A stretch of DNA of 64,000 nt from Novosphingobium terrae (GCF_017163935.1 NZ_JABVZR010000001.1:310001-374000), one strand, 5' to 3'. Positions 18,373-28,704 are shown, counted from the stretch's first letter. Made by a program: numbers and translations. Notes: generated by a model from the letters alone, not told the origin.

Positions 18373-19788
18373 TTACCAGTGGCCGCCCACCGCCTGAATC
18401 AGGGCGATGGCCGTGGTCTGGCGGTTCACCGTGTTCTGGATCTGGTTGACGCGCGCGCTGTAGGCCGTGGCCTGAGCGCTCGTCACCGTGGTGTAATCCA
18501 CCGTCCCGGCCAGATATTCGTTGCGGGTGATCACCTCGGCCTTGCCGGCGGCATCGGCGGCGGCGTCATACTGCCCCTGCTGCTCGGCATAGGAGGTCTT
18601 GGCCGCCAGATCGTTCTCCACGCCCTGGAAGGCGGTCAGTACGGCCTGACGATAGGTGGCGACGGTTTCGTCATAGGCGGCACGGGCGCCCTTCACCTTG
18701 GCCGCGCGCGCCCCGAAATCGAGCAGGGTCAGCGCCGCCGAAGCGCCGGTGGACCACAGCGAAGAGGCCGCCGTGAACAGGTTCGACAATTCCGTGCCGC
18801 TGGTCTGCGCCTGACCCGTCAGGGTGATGGTGGGGAAGAAGGCGGCCTTCTGGATGCCGATGTTGGCGTTGGCGGCAGCCACCGCGCGCTCGGCCGAGGC
18901 GATGGTGGGCAGGCGCTGCAGAATGTCGCCGGGCAGGGCCGAGGGCACTTCGGGCACGGTCGGCGCCCAAGCCACGGGGGCGATCTTGAAGCTGGAGGGA
19001 TTCTCGCCGATCAGCACGGCGATGGCGTTCTCATAGGTGGCGCGCTGGCGGTCCAGATCGCGGCGGCTGGCCTGCGCATTGTTCAGCGTGGTCTGCGCCG
19101 TATAGACATCGGCATTGCTGACCGTGCCTGAGGCATATTTGTTCTTGGTGATCGTCAGCGCGCGCTGATAGGCCTTGATCGTGTCATCGAGCATCGCGAT
19201 CTGCGCATCCAGACCGCGCAGGCTCATGTAATCGGTGGCCAGATCGCCCTGAGCGGACAGGGTGGCATTGGCCAGATTGGCCTCGCTGGCCTGCGCCTGC
19301 GCCTTGGCCTGCTTGAGCGTGTTGCCCAGCTGGCCCCACAGATCGGGCGTCCATGTGCCCGAGACGGCGGCGCTGTAGCTGGAGGACACGCGCGCGCTGG
19401 TGGTGGCGCCGCTGGTCACATTGCCGCCGGTGCCGCCCGCGAAAGAGCCGCTGCGCGTGGTGCTGGCGCTGCTGCTGATGGTGGGGAACAGCGAGGCGCG
19501 ATCCTGCTGCACCAGCGCCCGCGCCTGTTCCCAGGCCGCGCGGTAATAGACCACATTCTGGTTGGTGATCGCCACCTTCTCCACCAGCGCATCGAGCTGG
19601 GGATCGTGGAACAGCTTCCACCACTGGCCCTTGGCGACATCGTCGGCGGGCACGGCCACCTGCCAGCCCGGCTCGGCCTTGAAGGTCTGGGCCGCAGGGG
19701 TGGTGGGTACATGATAGGTCGGCGCCATCGAGCAGCCGGTCACGCTCAAAAGGCTGATGGAGGCGAGGATGAGAGACGCATGCTTCAT
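18373..19788 (-). CDS. RND efflux outer-membrane lipoprotein (TolC/NodT family)
   Basis: Outer-membrane channel of a tripartite efflux pump, 471 residues. A lipoprotein signal with LLSVTGC at about residue 20 is followed by the NodT-family start YHVPTTPAAQTF and WWKLFHDPQLDALVEKV. The two repeated OEP halves are visible (ARALVQQDRASLFPTISSSAS and ANANIGIQKAAFFPTITLTGQ), with long helices and the beta-strand turns GTVSNADVYTAQTTLNNAQ and GTVDYTTVTSAQATAYSARV. It is the last gene of the pump operon, 13 bases behind the second RND subunit. The ATG at 19788 was chosen because it starts the signal peptide. Confidence 0.95.
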   Translation of the reverse strand: MKHASLILASISLLSVTGCSMAPTYHVPTTPAAQTFKAEPGWQVAVPADDVAKGQWWKLFHDPQLDALVEKVAITNQNVVYYRAAWEQARALVQQDRASLFPTISSSASTTRSGSFAGGTGGNVTSGATTSARVSSSYSAAVSGTWTPDLWGQLGNTLKQAKAQAQASEANLANATLSAQGDLATDYMSLRGLDAQIAMLDDTIKAYQRALTITKNKYASGTVSNADVYTAQTTLNNAQASRRDLDRQRATYENAIAVLIGENPSSFKIAPVAWAPTVPEVPSALPGDILQRLPTIASAERAVAAANANIGIQKAAFFPTITLTGQAQTSGTELSNLFTAASSLWSTGASAALTLLDFGARAAKVKGARAAYDETVATYRQAVLTAFQGVENDLAAKTSYAEQQGQYDAAADAAGKAEVITRNEYLAGTVDYTTVTSAQATAYSARVNQIQNTVNRQTTAIALIQAVGGHW

Positions 19789-19801
19789 GGCATCAGGGCT
19801 T

Positions 19802-22800
19802 TCAGGCAGGATCGGCAATCGGAGTGGTATCATGCGGCGCGCTGTTTTCGCCATGGCGTGACAGCAGCGCCTCATAGGGGCTGCGGCGGCGCCAGCGATC
19901 GAGCGCAAGATAGACGACCGGCGTGGTGAACAGGGTGAGCAGCTGGCTGGCGATCAGTCCGCCCACGATGGCGATGCCCAGCGGGCGGCGCAGCTCGGCG
20001 CCGTCGCCAAAGCCGATGGCCAGCGGTACGGCGCCCAGCGCTGCGGCCAGCGTCGTCATCATGATCGGGCGGAAGCGCAGCAGGCAGGCTTCGCGGATGG
20101 CGTCGAAGGGGGTGAGCCCGCGCGAACGTTCGGCATCCAGTGCGAAGTCGATGATCAGGATCGCGTTCTTCTTCACGATGCCGATCAGCAGGATCACGCC
20201 GATCAGCGCGATGAGATCGAACTGCTGCCCCGCCACGATCAGCGAGATCACCGCGCCCACACCCGCCGAGGGCAGGGTGGAGAGCACCGTCAGCGGATGG
20301 ATCGCGCTTTCATACAGAATGCCCAGCACGACATAGATCGTGAAGATCGCCGCCACGATCAGCAGCGGGGTGGAGGCCGTGGACTGCTGGAAGATCTTGG
20401 CCGTGCCGCCGAAATCGCCATGCACGGTGGCGGGCAGATGCAGCCCGGCCTGCACATCGGCGATGGTCTGCGCGGCCTGGCCCAGGCTGATGCCGGGCGG
20501 CAGGTTGAAGCTGACCGTGGCCGAAGGCTCGCCATCGGTATGGCTGACCGAGGCATTGGTGCTGGTCGAACTGATGCGCGCCACCGAGGACAGCGGCAGC
20601 ATGGTGGTGGGCGTGGTGCTGATCGCCGAACCCACCGCCGCATTGGCCCCCAGCGAGGTGTTGGTGCTGATGATGTTGGTGGAGAGGCTCGCGCCGCCCG
20701 GCAGGTAGATGTATTTCAGCGCCTCGGGGTTGCCGTTGAAGTTGGGGCTGGCCTCCATCACCACGTGATACTGGTTCAGACCCTGATAGATCGAGGCGAC
20801 CTGGCGCTGGCCGAAAGCGTCATAGAGCACATTGTCGATGGTGTTCATCGGCACGCCCAGACGCGCGGCGGCATAGCGGTCCACCGTGACATAGGCGCTG
20901 GCGCCGCCATCCTGCTGGTCGATGTCGACATCGGTCAGCGTGGCGGTCTGTTTTTTCAGCGCATTGACCAGCTTGTCACCCGCTTCGGCCAGCAGCTGCG
21001 GATTGTCGGCATGCAGCACATATTGGTAGGTGCCGGTGGTCTGCCGCCCGCCCGCGCCCAGATCCTGCACCGGATTGAGGAACAGGCTGACACCGCGCAC
21101 ACGCGCCAGCTTGGGGCGGATGCGCTGAATCACCTCATCGGCAGGGGGGCGCTCGCCACGCGGTTTCAGCGTGGCGAAAAGAAAGCCGCCGCCCGCGCGG
21201 CTGCCGCCGCTGAAGGCCACCACCGTATCGATGGCCGGATCGCTGCGCACGATCTTCACGATCTGGGTCAGCTTGTCCTTCATGGCGGTGAAGCTGATCG
21301 ACTGGTCGGCACGGATGCCGCCGTTGAGCGCGCCGGTGTCCTGATTGGGGAAGAAGCCCTTGGGCGCCACGCCGATCAGGAAGCCGTTGAGGATCACCGC
21401 GCCCAGCAGGCTGAGCAGCACCGGGCCCCTGTGATGCAGCGCCCAGTCCAGCCCCTTGCCATAGCGGGCCTGAAGCCAGTCGAAGAAGCGGCGGGTGGCG
21501 CGGAAGGCGGCATTGTCCTCCGGATTGCCCTCCTCGGGATGGTGCTGCACCAGCAGGCGCGAGGCGAGCATCGGCGTCACCGTCAGCGAGGCGATGAGGC
21601 TGATGCCCACCGCCGCCGTCATGGTGAGAGCAAATTCGCGGAACAGGCGGCCCACCAGCCCCTGCATGAAGATCAGTGGCACAAAGACCGCGACAAGGCT
21701 GACCGAGATCGACAGCACGGTAAAGCCCACCTCGCGCGCGCCTTTCAGCGCTGCCTCGAAGGGCTTCATGCCGTCTTCCACATGGCGGGCGATGTTTTCG
21801 ACGACCACGATGGCATCGTCGACCACGAAGCCGGTGGCCACGGTCAGCGCCATGAGGCTGAGATTGTCGAGCAGGAAGCCCGAGAGATACATCACCCCCA
21901 GCGTGCCCAGCAGCGAGACGATCACCGCGCTGGCCGGGATCACCGTGGCGCGCCAGCTCTGCAGGAACAGGCTGACGACGATGATCACCAGCAAAGTGGA
22001 GATCAGCAGGGTGATTTCCACCTCATGCAAGGATGCGCGGATGGTGGTGGTGCGGTCCATCGCCATGGACAGCTTGATGTCGCTGGGCAGCTGCTCCTGA
22101 AGCGGCCCGATCTGGGCTTTCAGCGCATCGACGGTTTCCACGATGTTGGCGCCCGGCTGGCGGGTGACGATGATCGAGACCGACTTCTGCCCGTTGAACA
22201 GCCCCATGGTGCGGGTGTCTTCGGGGCCATCCTGCACGCTGGCGATGTCCGACAGGCGGATGGGGGCGCCATTGTGCCAGCCCACGATCATCGGCGCGAA
22301 ATCGACGGCCTTGACCGCGGCATGGCCGGCATAGATCTGCCAGCTCTTGCCGCCATCCTTGATGTCCAGCCCCTCGATCACGCCGCGCGGGCGGTTGGCG
22401 CTGGAGGATTGCAGCGCGGTGCGCACATCCTCAAGGCTGATGCCCGCCTGCGTCAGCAGCGTGGGATCGACCTCGATGCGCACGGCGGGCAGGGCGCCGC
22501 CGCCCAACTCGACATTGCCCACGCCCTGCACCTGAAGCAGCTTCTGCTGCACGATGTTGGAGACCGCATCATAGATCTCATGCGGGGCGCGGGTCTTGCT
22601 GGTCAGCGCCAGAATCATGATCGGCGCGTCGGCCGGGTTCATCTTGCGATAGGTGGGGTTGGTCTTGAGCGTGGTGGGCAGATCGGCGCGCGAGGCATTG
22701 ATCGCCGCCTGCACGTCACGCGCGGCGCCGTCGATGTCGCGGTTGAGGTCGAACTGCAGCACCACCGAGGCCGAGCCCAGCGACGAGCGCGAGGTCATTT

Positions 22801-23035
22801 CGGTGACCCCGGCGATCGTGCCCAGATGGCGCTCCAGCGGGCTGGCCACGGTGCTGGCCATGGTGGCGGGGCTGGCGCCGGGCAGGCTGGCCTGCACCTG
22901 GATGGTGGGGATGTCCACCTGCGGCAGCGGGGCCACCGGCAGATGGAAGAAGGCCGCGATGCCCGCCAGCGCCACGCCGATGGTGAGCAGCAGCGTGCCG
23001 ACCGGACGGCGGATAAAGGGGCTGGAGATCGTCAT
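19802..23035 (-). CDS. mdtC: RND multidrug transporter subunit, MdtC-like
   Basis: Proton-driven inner-membrane pump of 1077 residues, 12 transmembrane helices and two large periplasmic loops. It begins FIRRPVGTLLLTIGVALAGIAAF. Helix 4 holds GFVVDDAIVVVENIARHVEDG, with the proton-relay Asp pair, followed by FTVLSISVSLVAVFVPLIFMQG. The second half has GIVKKNAILIIDFALDAERSRG, the mirror-image motif. The MdtB/MdtC assignment rests on having two adjacent, non-identical RND genes, as in MdtABC, where they form a heterotrimer; which is B and which is C follows gene order. The start overlaps the upstream stop (TGATG), so translation is coupled. Confidence 0.94.
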   Translation of the reverse strand: MTISSPFIRRPVGTLLLTIGVALAGIAAFFHLPVAPLPQVDIPTIQVQASLPGASPATMASTVASPLERHLGTIAGVTEMTSRSSLGSASVVLQFDLNRDIDGAARDVQAAINASRADLPTTLKTNPTYRKMNPADAPIMILALTSKTRAPHEIYDAVSNIVQQKLLQVQGVGNVELGGGALPAVRIEVDPTLLTQAGISLEDVRTALQSSSANRPRGVIEGLDIKDGGKSWQIYAGHAAVKAVDFAPMIVGWHNGAPIRLSDIASVQDGPEDTRTMGLFNGQKSVSIIVTRQPGANIVETVDALKAQIGPLQEQLPSDIKLSMAMDRTTTIRASLHEVEITLLISTLLVIIVVSLFLQSWRATVIPASAVIVSLLGTLGVMYLSGFLLDNLSLMALTVATGFVVDDAIVVVENIARHVEDGMKPFEAALKGAREVGFTVLSISVSLVAVFVPLIFMQGLVGRLFREFALTMTAAVGISLIASLTVTPMLASRLLVQHHPEEGNPEDNAAFRATRRFFDWLQARYGKGLDWALHHRGPVLLSLLGAVILNGFLIGVAPKGFFPNQDTGALNGGIRADQSISFTAMKDKLTQIVKIVRSDPAIDTVVAFSGGSRAGGGFLFATLKPRGERPPADEVIQRIRPKLARVRGVSLFLNPVQDLGAGGRQTTGTYQYVLHADNPQLLAEAGDKLVNALKKQTATLTDVDIDQQDGGASAYVTVDRYAAARLGVPMNTIDNVLYDAFGQRQVASIYQGLNQYHVVMEASPNFNGNPEALKYIYLPGGASLSTNIISTNTSLGANAAVGSAISTTPTTMLPLSSVARISSTSTNASVSHTDGEPSATVSFNLPPGISLGQAAQTIADVQAGLHLPATVHGDFGGTAKIFQQSTASTPLLIVAAIFTIYVVLGILYESAIHPLTVLSTLPSAGVGAVISLIVAGQQFDLIALIGVILLIGIVKKNAILIIDFALDAERSRGLTPFDAIREACLLRFRPIMMTTLAAALGAVPLAIGFGDGAELRRPLGIAIVGGLIASQLLTLFTTPVVYLALDRWRRRSPYEALLSRHGENSAPHDTTPIADPA

Positions 23036-26000
23036 CAGAGGCCTGTCGATCCGGGCATGGGCTCATGCGCCGGCCCGGTGTCGGGCTTGCGCGCAGCGCG
23101 GCGCTCACGCCAGTGCTCGAAGCCCAGGAAGATCACCGGCGTGGTGAAGAGCGTCAGCACCTGGCTCAGGATCAGGCCGCCCGCGATGGCCATGCCCAGC
23201 GGCTGGCGCAGCTCATAGCCCATGCCCGTGCCGAAGATCAGCGGCACGGCGGCAAAGAGCGCGGCGAAGGTCGTCATCATGATCGGGCGGAAGCGCAGAT
23301 GCGCGGCCTGACGGATCGCCTTGTCAGCGGAGAGGCCTTCCTCCTCCATGGCGGCAACCGCGAAGTCGATCATCATGATCGCGTTCTTCTTCACGATGCC
23401 GATCAGCAGCACGATGCCGATGATGCCGATCACGCCCAGCCCATAGCCCGAGAGCAACAGCGCGATCAGCGCGCCAATGCCCGCCGAGGGCAGGGTGGAA
23501 AGGATGGTGACGGGATGGATGAAGCTTTCATACAGCACGCCCAGCACGATGTAGACCACCACGATGGCGGCGGCGACCAGCACGCCCTCATTCGACAGCG
23601 CCGACTGGAAGGCCGAGGCCGAGCCCGAGAAATCGGTGGTGACCGAGGCGGGCAGGCCGATGTTCTTCTCCACCCGCTGGATCGCGGCGACGGCATGGCC
23701 CAGCGAGACGCCCGGCGCGATGTCAAAGCCGATGGTGGCCTGCGGGAACTGGCTTTCGCGCGCCAGCACCAGCGGGGCCTCGCTCTCATGCACGCTGGCC
23801 ACGGTGCCCAGCGGCACCTGCGTCCCGCCCGAGAGCGGGATGTAGAGCTGCTCAAGGCCTGCCGGATCGGCGATCATCTGCGGCGTGCCCTGCAGGATCA
23901 CGCGGTTCTGGCTCGACTGGGTGTAGATGGTCGAGATGATGCGCTGGCCGAAGGCATCGTACAGCGCATTGTCCACCGTCAGCGCGGTGACGCCAAGGCG
24001 GGCGGCGGCATCGCGGTTGATGTCCACCACCACCGAGCGGCCACGCGCCAGCACCTGCGCATTCACATCGCGCAGGGCGGGCTCGTTCTGAAGCGCGCCG
24101 GCCAGCTTGTTGCCCCATTCATTGACGGCATTCTGGTCCGCGCCCTTCAGCGCGAAGCGATAGGGCGTCAGGCCGGTCTCGGTGTCGATGGTCAGATCCT
24201 GCACCGGCTGCAGATAGATCTTCACGCCGGGGATCTGCCCCGCGCGGTCCTGCAGATTGGCGATCACCTTGGCGAGGCCGGGGCGCTGCGAGAGATCCTT
24301 CAGGTTGATCAGCATGCGGCCCTGGCTCAGCATCGGATTGATGCCGTCCACACCCACCGAGGAGCTGAGGCTTTCCACCGAGGGGTCTTTCAGCAGCGCA
24401 TCGGCCACCTCATTCTGCAGGCGGCTCATGCGGGCAAAGCCGGTGTCATTCGCCGCGATGATCGTGGCGGAAAGCTGCCCGGTGTCCTGCGTGGGGAAGA
24501 GGTTCTTGGGGATCACCACGAAGAGCAGGGCGGTGACGGCCAGCGATCCGGCGAAGACCAGCAGCGTCTGCTTCGGGCGCTCCATCACCCAGTCCAGCGC
24601 GCTGGCATAGCGATGGGCCAGACGGTCGAAGGCGTGCATGCTCTTGTCGACGAAGGCGAAGCGGCGCTCCTCATGCTCGGGCCGCAGCCAGCGCGCGGCC
24701 AGCATCGGCACCAGCGTGAGCGCGACCATGGCCGAAAGGGCGATGGTAACGGCCAGGCTGACGGCGAATTCGCGGAACAGACGCCCCACCACATCGCCCA
24801 TGAACAGCAGCGGGATCAGCACGGCGATCAGCGAGACGGTCAGGCTGATGATGGTGAAGCCGATCTCGCTGGCGCCCTTCAGCGCGGCGTTGAAGGGCTT
24901 CATGCCATGCTCGATATGACGGGCGATGTTCTCGATCACCACGATGGCGTCATCGACCACGAAGCCCGAGGCAATGGTCAGCGCCATCAGCGTGAGGTTG
25001 TTGATCGAATAGCCCAGCGCCCACATGGCGGCAAAGGCGCCCACCAGCGACAGCGGCACTGAAAGCCCCGCGATCAGTGTGGCGCGCGCCGAGCCCAGGA
25101 ACATGAAGATCACCAGCACCACCAGCAGCACGGCCAGCACCAGTTCGAACTGCACATCCTCCACGCTGGCGCGGATGCCGCTGGTGCGGTCGGTCAGCAG
25201 GGTGACCTTCACATCGGCGGGGAGCTGCTTTTCCAGACCGGGCAGGTCGGCCTTGATGCTGTCCACCGTCTGGATGACATTGGCGCCGGGCTGGCGCTGC
25301 ACGTCGATGATGACGGCGGGGGTGCGGTTCATCCAGCTGGCGGTGCGCACGTTCTCGGTGCTGCTTTCCACCTTGGCCACATCGGACAGCACCACCGGCG
25401 CGCCAGACGTGGTCCAGGCAACCACCAGCTTGGCGTAGTCGTCGGCGCTGGCCAGCTGGTCATTGGCGTCGATGGTCCAGCTCTTGGTGGGGCCATCGAA
25501 GGTGCCCTTGGCCTGATTGGCATTGGCGTTGCTGATCGCGGTGCGCAAAGTCTCAAGGCTGATGCCATGCGCGCCCAGCGCCGTGACATTGGCGGTGATG
25601 CGCACGGCGGGCCGCTGGCCGCCGGAAATGCTCACCAGACCCACGCCGCTTTCCTGCGCGATCTTGTTCGAGAACTGCCGCTCGACAATGCCCTCGACCT
25701 CGCCCAGCGGACGGGTCTTGGAGGTGACGCCGAGCGAGATCACCGGCGCGTCGGCGGGGTTGACCTTGGCATAGACCGGCGGGGCGGGCAGATCGCTGGG
25801 CAGCAGCGAGTTGGCCGCATTGATCGCCGCCTGAACTTCCTGCTCGGCCACATCCAGATTGAGATCGAGGCCGAACTGCAGCGTCACCACGCTGGCCCCC
25901 GCCGAGGAGTTCGACGTCATGCGCGTCAGGCCCGGCATCTGGCCGAACTGGCGCTCCAGCGGGCTGGTGACGGTCAGCGCCATCACATCCGGGCTGGCGC

Positions 26001-26229
26001 CGGGATAGAGCGTGCGCACCTGAATCGTGGGATAATCGACCTGAGGCAGCGCCGAAAGCGGCAGCTGCTTCCAGGCGATCAGCCCGGCCAGCATCAGTGC
26101 CACCATCAGCAGCGTGGTGGCCACCGGGCGCAGGATGAAGGGGCGCGAAGGACCGCCGCCCTCCACGACTTCCGCGACAGGCGGAAGGTTGGGGCCATCG
26201 GGCGAGGTGGGTTCAGATGCGGTCGACAT
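23035..26229 (-). CDS. mdtB: RND multidrug transporter subunit, MdtB-like
   Basis: First RND subunit of the pump, 1064 residues. After a 25-residue polar N-terminal extension it starts RPFILRPVATTLLMVALMLAG. The proton-relay helix GFVVDDAIVVIENIARHIEHG and the second-half GIVKKNAIMMIDFAVAAMEEEG are intact, as is the docking region PIMMTTFAALFAAVPLIFGTG. It is about as different from the downstream RND subunit as MdtB is from MdtC. GGAG lies before the ATG. It lies 93 bases after the adaptor and overlaps the next gene by three bases. Confidence 0.94.
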   Translation of the reverse strand: MSTASEPTSPDGPNLPPVAEVVEGGGPSRPFILRPVATTLLMVALMLAGLIAWKQLPLSALPQVDYPTIQVRTLYPGASPDVMALTVTSPLERQFGQMPGLTRMTSNSSAGASVVTLQFGLDLNLDVAEQEVQAAINAANSLLPSDLPAPPVYAKVNPADAPVISLGVTSKTRPLGEVEGIVERQFSNKIAQESGVGLVSISGGQRPAVRITANVTALGAHGISLETLRTAISNANANQAKGTFDGPTKSWTIDANDQLASADDYAKLVVAWTTSGAPVVLSDVAKVESSTENVRTASWMNRTPAVIIDVQRQPGANVIQTVDSIKADLPGLEKQLPADVKVTLLTDRTSGIRASVEDVQFELVLAVLLVVLVIFMFLGSARATLIAGLSVPLSLVGAFAAMWALGYSINNLTLMALTIASGFVVDDAIVVIENIARHIEHGMKPFNAALKGASEIGFTIISLTVSLIAVLIPLLFMGDVVGRLFREFAVSLAVTIALSAMVALTLVPMLAARWLRPEHEERRFAFVDKSMHAFDRLAHRYASALDWVMERPKQTLLVFAGSLAVTALLFVVIPKNLFPTQDTGQLSATIIAANDTGFARMSRLQNEVADALLKDPSVESLSSSVGVDGINPMLSQGRMLINLKDLSQRPGLAKVIANLQDRAGQIPGVKIYLQPVQDLTIDTETGLTPYRFALKGADQNAVNEWGNKLAGALQNEPALRDVNAQVLARGRSVVVDINRDAAARLGVTALTVDNALYDAFGQRIISTIYTQSSQNRVILQGTPQMIADPAGLEQLYIPLSGGTQVPLGTVASVHESEAPLVLARESQFPQATIGFDIAPGVSLGHAVAAIQRVEKNIGLPASVTTDFSGSASAFQSALSNEGVLVAAAIVVVYIVLGVLYESFIHPVTILSTLPSAGIGALIALLLSGYGLGVIGIIGIVLLIGIVKKNAIMMIDFAVAAMEEEGLSADKAIRQAAHLRFRPIMMTTFAALFAAVPLIFGTGMGYELRQPLGMAIAGGLILSQVLTLFTTPVIFLGFEHWRERRAARKPDTGPAHEPMPGSTGL

Positions 26230-26322
26230 GATGGCTCCGGTCAGGACGGGTCCAGAGGGCGCGGTAAAGCGTGAGGCAGAGAGGCAGGGCGGTCAGGCCC
26301 GGCAAGGGTGAGGCGATGCGCC

Positions 26323-27714
26323 TCACGCCCCGCCCTGATTGCCGCCGTTCTGGCCGTTGCGGTGATGGCCCTTGTGGCCACCGCTCTGGCCACCGCTCTG
26401 GTCGCCGCCCGAGGCATCGCCGCCCTGAGCACCGCCCTGGCCGCCACCTTGACCGCCGTGACCGCCATGGCCACCGCCGCCGATGCGGACCTTGGAACCA
26501 TCGTCCAGACCGTCAGCGCCTTCGCTCACCACCTGCTGGCCCTTGTTCAGGCCCTGCAGGATCGCGACGCGCGTGCCGTCCGAAGGCCCGGTCTTCACGA
26601 CGACCAGCTTGACCTTGCTCTGGGGCCCGCGCTGTTCACCGGCCTTGCCGTCAGCGGCTTTGGTTTCTTCCGCCTTGCTGGCGTCGGGCTTGCTGTCGTC
26701 CGGCACCACCACGAAGACGAAATCGCCCGGCGCGCCATGGCGCAGCGCGCTGATCGGCACGGTGGGCACCTGCTTCAAGGTGGTGACCAGCATCGCCACA
26801 TTAACGAACTGATTGGGGAACAGCTTGCCGCCGTTGGGGCCGGGGTTGGCGAAGCGCGCCTTGGCCTTCACCGTGCCGCTGGTGGTGTCGATCTGATTGT
26901 CGAAGGTGGAGAAGCTGCCCTTGGCCAGCTCGGTCACGCCATCCTGATCCAGCGCCGTCACCGGCAGGCCATGGCTGTTGCTGACGGCCTTGTTGATGTC
27001 CGCCAGCTGGGCCTGTGCCACGGTGAACTGCACGTCGATCGGATCGGTGCGGGTGATGGTGGCGATGCCATTGGTGTCCGCCGCGGTGACATAGGTGCCC
27101 ACGCTGACCGCCTTCAGGCCGATGCGGCCCGTGAAAGGCGCCTTGACCGAGGTGTATTGCAAATTCAGCTCGGCAGTGCCGATGGCGGCCTTGTCGGCAG
27201 CGACCGTGGCCTGCGCCTGACCGACCGTGGCGCGCTGCGTGTCCAGCGTCTGGCGCGCGACCGAATCCTGCGAGGCCAGCGTTTCATAGCGCTTCAGATC
27301 GAGCAGAGCGGCGCCCAAGGTCGCCTGATCCTTGGCCAGCGTGGCCTTGGCCGAGGCCAGCGCCAGACGGTAGGGACGCGGGTCGACCTGAGCGATCACC
27401 TGCCCCTGCTGCACGATCTGCCCCTCGGTGAAGAGGATGGCGAAGATGTTGCCCGAAAGCTGGGCATGGATCACCGAGCTGTCCAGCGGGGTCACCGTGC
27501 CGATGGCCTTGACCAGCACCGGCATGTCGGAAGCTTCGACCGTGGCGGTGGCGACAGCGGCAGCGGGGCGGCCCGAACGCGCATTCTTCTTGGCGCCGGC
27601 CCCCGCGAAATAGCTGCCCGCCCATGCCACCGCTCCCACGCCAGCAGCCACCAGCAGATAGGCCAGCCAACGGGGGCGGCGGCGCGGTGCATACTCGTCG
27701 TGCTCGATGGTCAA
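26323..27714 (-). CDS. mdtA: RND efflux periplasmic adaptor, MdtA-like, with Gly/His-rich tail
   Basis: Membrane-fusion protein linking the RND subunits to the outer-membrane channel. One N-terminal transmembrane anchor (WLAYLLVAAGVGAVAWAGSYF) is followed by the lipoyl half-motifs (VIHAQLSGNIFAILFTEGQIVQQGQVIAQVDPRPY and NLQYTSVKAPFTGRIGLKAVSVG), the helical hairpin and the beta-barrel. The last ~50 residues are unusual: Gly, Gln, His, Asn and Asp repeats such as GGGGHGGHGGQGGG. The start I prefer is TTG at 27714, which has AGGAG seven bases upstream; the next ATG at 27750 has no ribosome binding site and would add 12 residues. First gene of the four-gene pump operon. Confidence 0.93.
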   Translation of the reverse strand: MTIEHDEYAPRRRPRWLAYLLVAAGVGAVAWAGSYFAGAGAKKNARSGRPAAAVATATVEASDMPVLVKAIGTVTPLDSSVIHAQLSGNIFAILFTEGQIVQQGQVIAQVDPRPYRLALASAKATLAKDQATLGAALLDLKRYETLASQDSVARQTLDTQRATVGQAQATVAADKAAIGTAELNLQYTSVKAPFTGRIGLKAVSVGTYVTAADTNGIATITRTDPIDVQFTVAQAQLADINKAVSNSHGLPVTALDQDGVTELAKGSFSTFDNQIDTTSGTVKAKARFANPGPNGGKLFPNQFVNVAMLVTTLKQVPTVPISALRHGAPGDFVFVVVPDDSKPDASKAEETKAADGKAGEQRGPQSKVKLVVVKTGPSDGTRVAILQGLNKGQQVVSEGADGLDDGSKVRIGGGGHGGHGGQGGGQGGAQGGDASGGDQSGGQSGGHKGHHRNGQNGGNQGGA

Positions 27715-27868
27715 AGGTCTTCTCCTGAAACTCGTTGACTGCCAATCCATAAAAGCCGGGCCGTGGGGAGCGAGCTGGAATGGCCGGATCGGGCAGCAGT
27801 GCGCTTTGGCGTGGCCTTGTAACAGGCTCAAGGCACAAATTGCCGCTTTTTGTATCATTGCGTAATCA

Positions 27869-27894
27869 GCGGGTGGGGCATTCACCCCACCCGC
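27869..27894 (-). terminator. GC-rich hairpin after the 3-hydroxybutyrate-dehydrogenase-like gene
   Basis: GCGGGTGGGG and CCCCACCCGC form a perfect 10-bp stem with a 6-nt loop, 28 bases past the stop at 27922. It probably ends that transcript, although the downstream tract on the minus strand is not T-rich. Confidence 0.5.
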
Positions 27895-27921
27895 CGAAAA
27901 GCGCTTTGTCTTTTCAGTTGT

Positions 27922-28704
27922 TTATTCAGTGAACCAGCCATGACTGACCACCAGCGACTGGCCGGTCAGCGCGTTGGTCGGGAAGCCCGCGAAGAACAGA
28001 GCCGTCTCGGCGACGTCCTCAACGGTGGTGAATTCGCCATCCACCGTCTCGCCCAGCATCACCTTCTTGACGACCTCGTCCTCGCTGATGCCCAGCTCCT
28101 TGGCCTGCTCGGGGATCTGCTTGTCCACCAGCGGGGTGCGCACGAAGCCGGGGCAGATCACATTGGCGCGCACGCCCTTGGAGCCGCCTTCCTTGGCGAT
28201 GGTGCGGGCCAGACCCAGCAGGCCATGCTTGGCGGTGACGTAAGCCGACTTGAGAGGGCTGGCGACCTTCGAATGGACCGAGCCCATGAAGATGATCGCG
28301 CCCGACTTCTGCTTGTACATATGCGGCAGCACGGCCTGCGTGGTCAGGAAGGCGCCGTCCAGATGGATGGCCAGCATCTTCTTCCAGTCGCTGAAGGCAT
28401 AGTTCTCGATGGGGTTCACGATCTGGATGCCCGCGTTCGACACCAGCACGTCCACCGTGCCCCAGGTCTCGACCACCTTGGCGACGCCATCATTGACGGC
28501 CTGCTCATTGGTCACGTCCATGGCGATGCCGATCGCCTCGCCGGGGCCCTGGGCGGTCAGCTCGGCGGCGGCCTTGCTGGCAGCCTCGATGTTCAGGTCG
28601 GCGATGGCGACCTTCGCGCCATTGGTCACATACAACTTGGCAATGGCGAGGCCGATGCCGCTGGCCGCGCCGGTAACGATGCAGATCTTGCCATGGATAC
28701 TCAT
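27922..28704 (-). CDS. SDR dehydrogenase, 3-hydroxybutyrate dehydrogenase type
   Basis: NAD-dependent short-chain dehydrogenase of 260 residues. [12 protein letters not shown] is the nucleotide-binding glycine motif and NAG in [10 protein letters not shown] the structural motif. The catalytic triad is Ser in [12 protein letters not shown] and the Tyr-Lys of SAYVTAKHG. The [19 protein letters not shown] stretch and the C-terminal [13 protein letters not shown] closely follow bacterial D-3-hydroxybutyrate dehydrogenases (BdhA), which convert 3-hydroxybutyrate to acetoacetate in polyhydroxybutyrate or ketone-body use. GGAG precedes the ATG. No other PHB genes are adjacent, so the substrate remains a strong guess. 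Confidence 0.88.
   Translation of the reverse strand: MSIHGKICIVTGAASGIGLAIAKLYVTNGAKVAIADLNIEAASKAAAELTAQGPGEAIGIAMDVTNEQAVNDGVAKVVETWGTVDVLVSNAGIQIVNPIENYAFSDWKKMLAIHLDGAFLTTQAVLPHMYKQKSGAIIFMGSVHSKVASPLKSAYVTAKHGLLGLARTIAKEGGSKGVRANVICPGFVRTPLVDKQIPEQAKELGISEDEVVKKVMLGETVDGEFTTVEDVAETALFFAGFPTNALTGQSLVVSHGWFTE

Noticed and set aside
27715..27885. Longer starts of the MdtA-like adaptor (27750 ATG and 27885)
   Set aside because: Neither has a ribosome binding site, and the upstream translation is unlike an adaptor N-terminus; the TTG at 27714 has AGGAG at ideal distance. The 27750 ATG remains a possibility.
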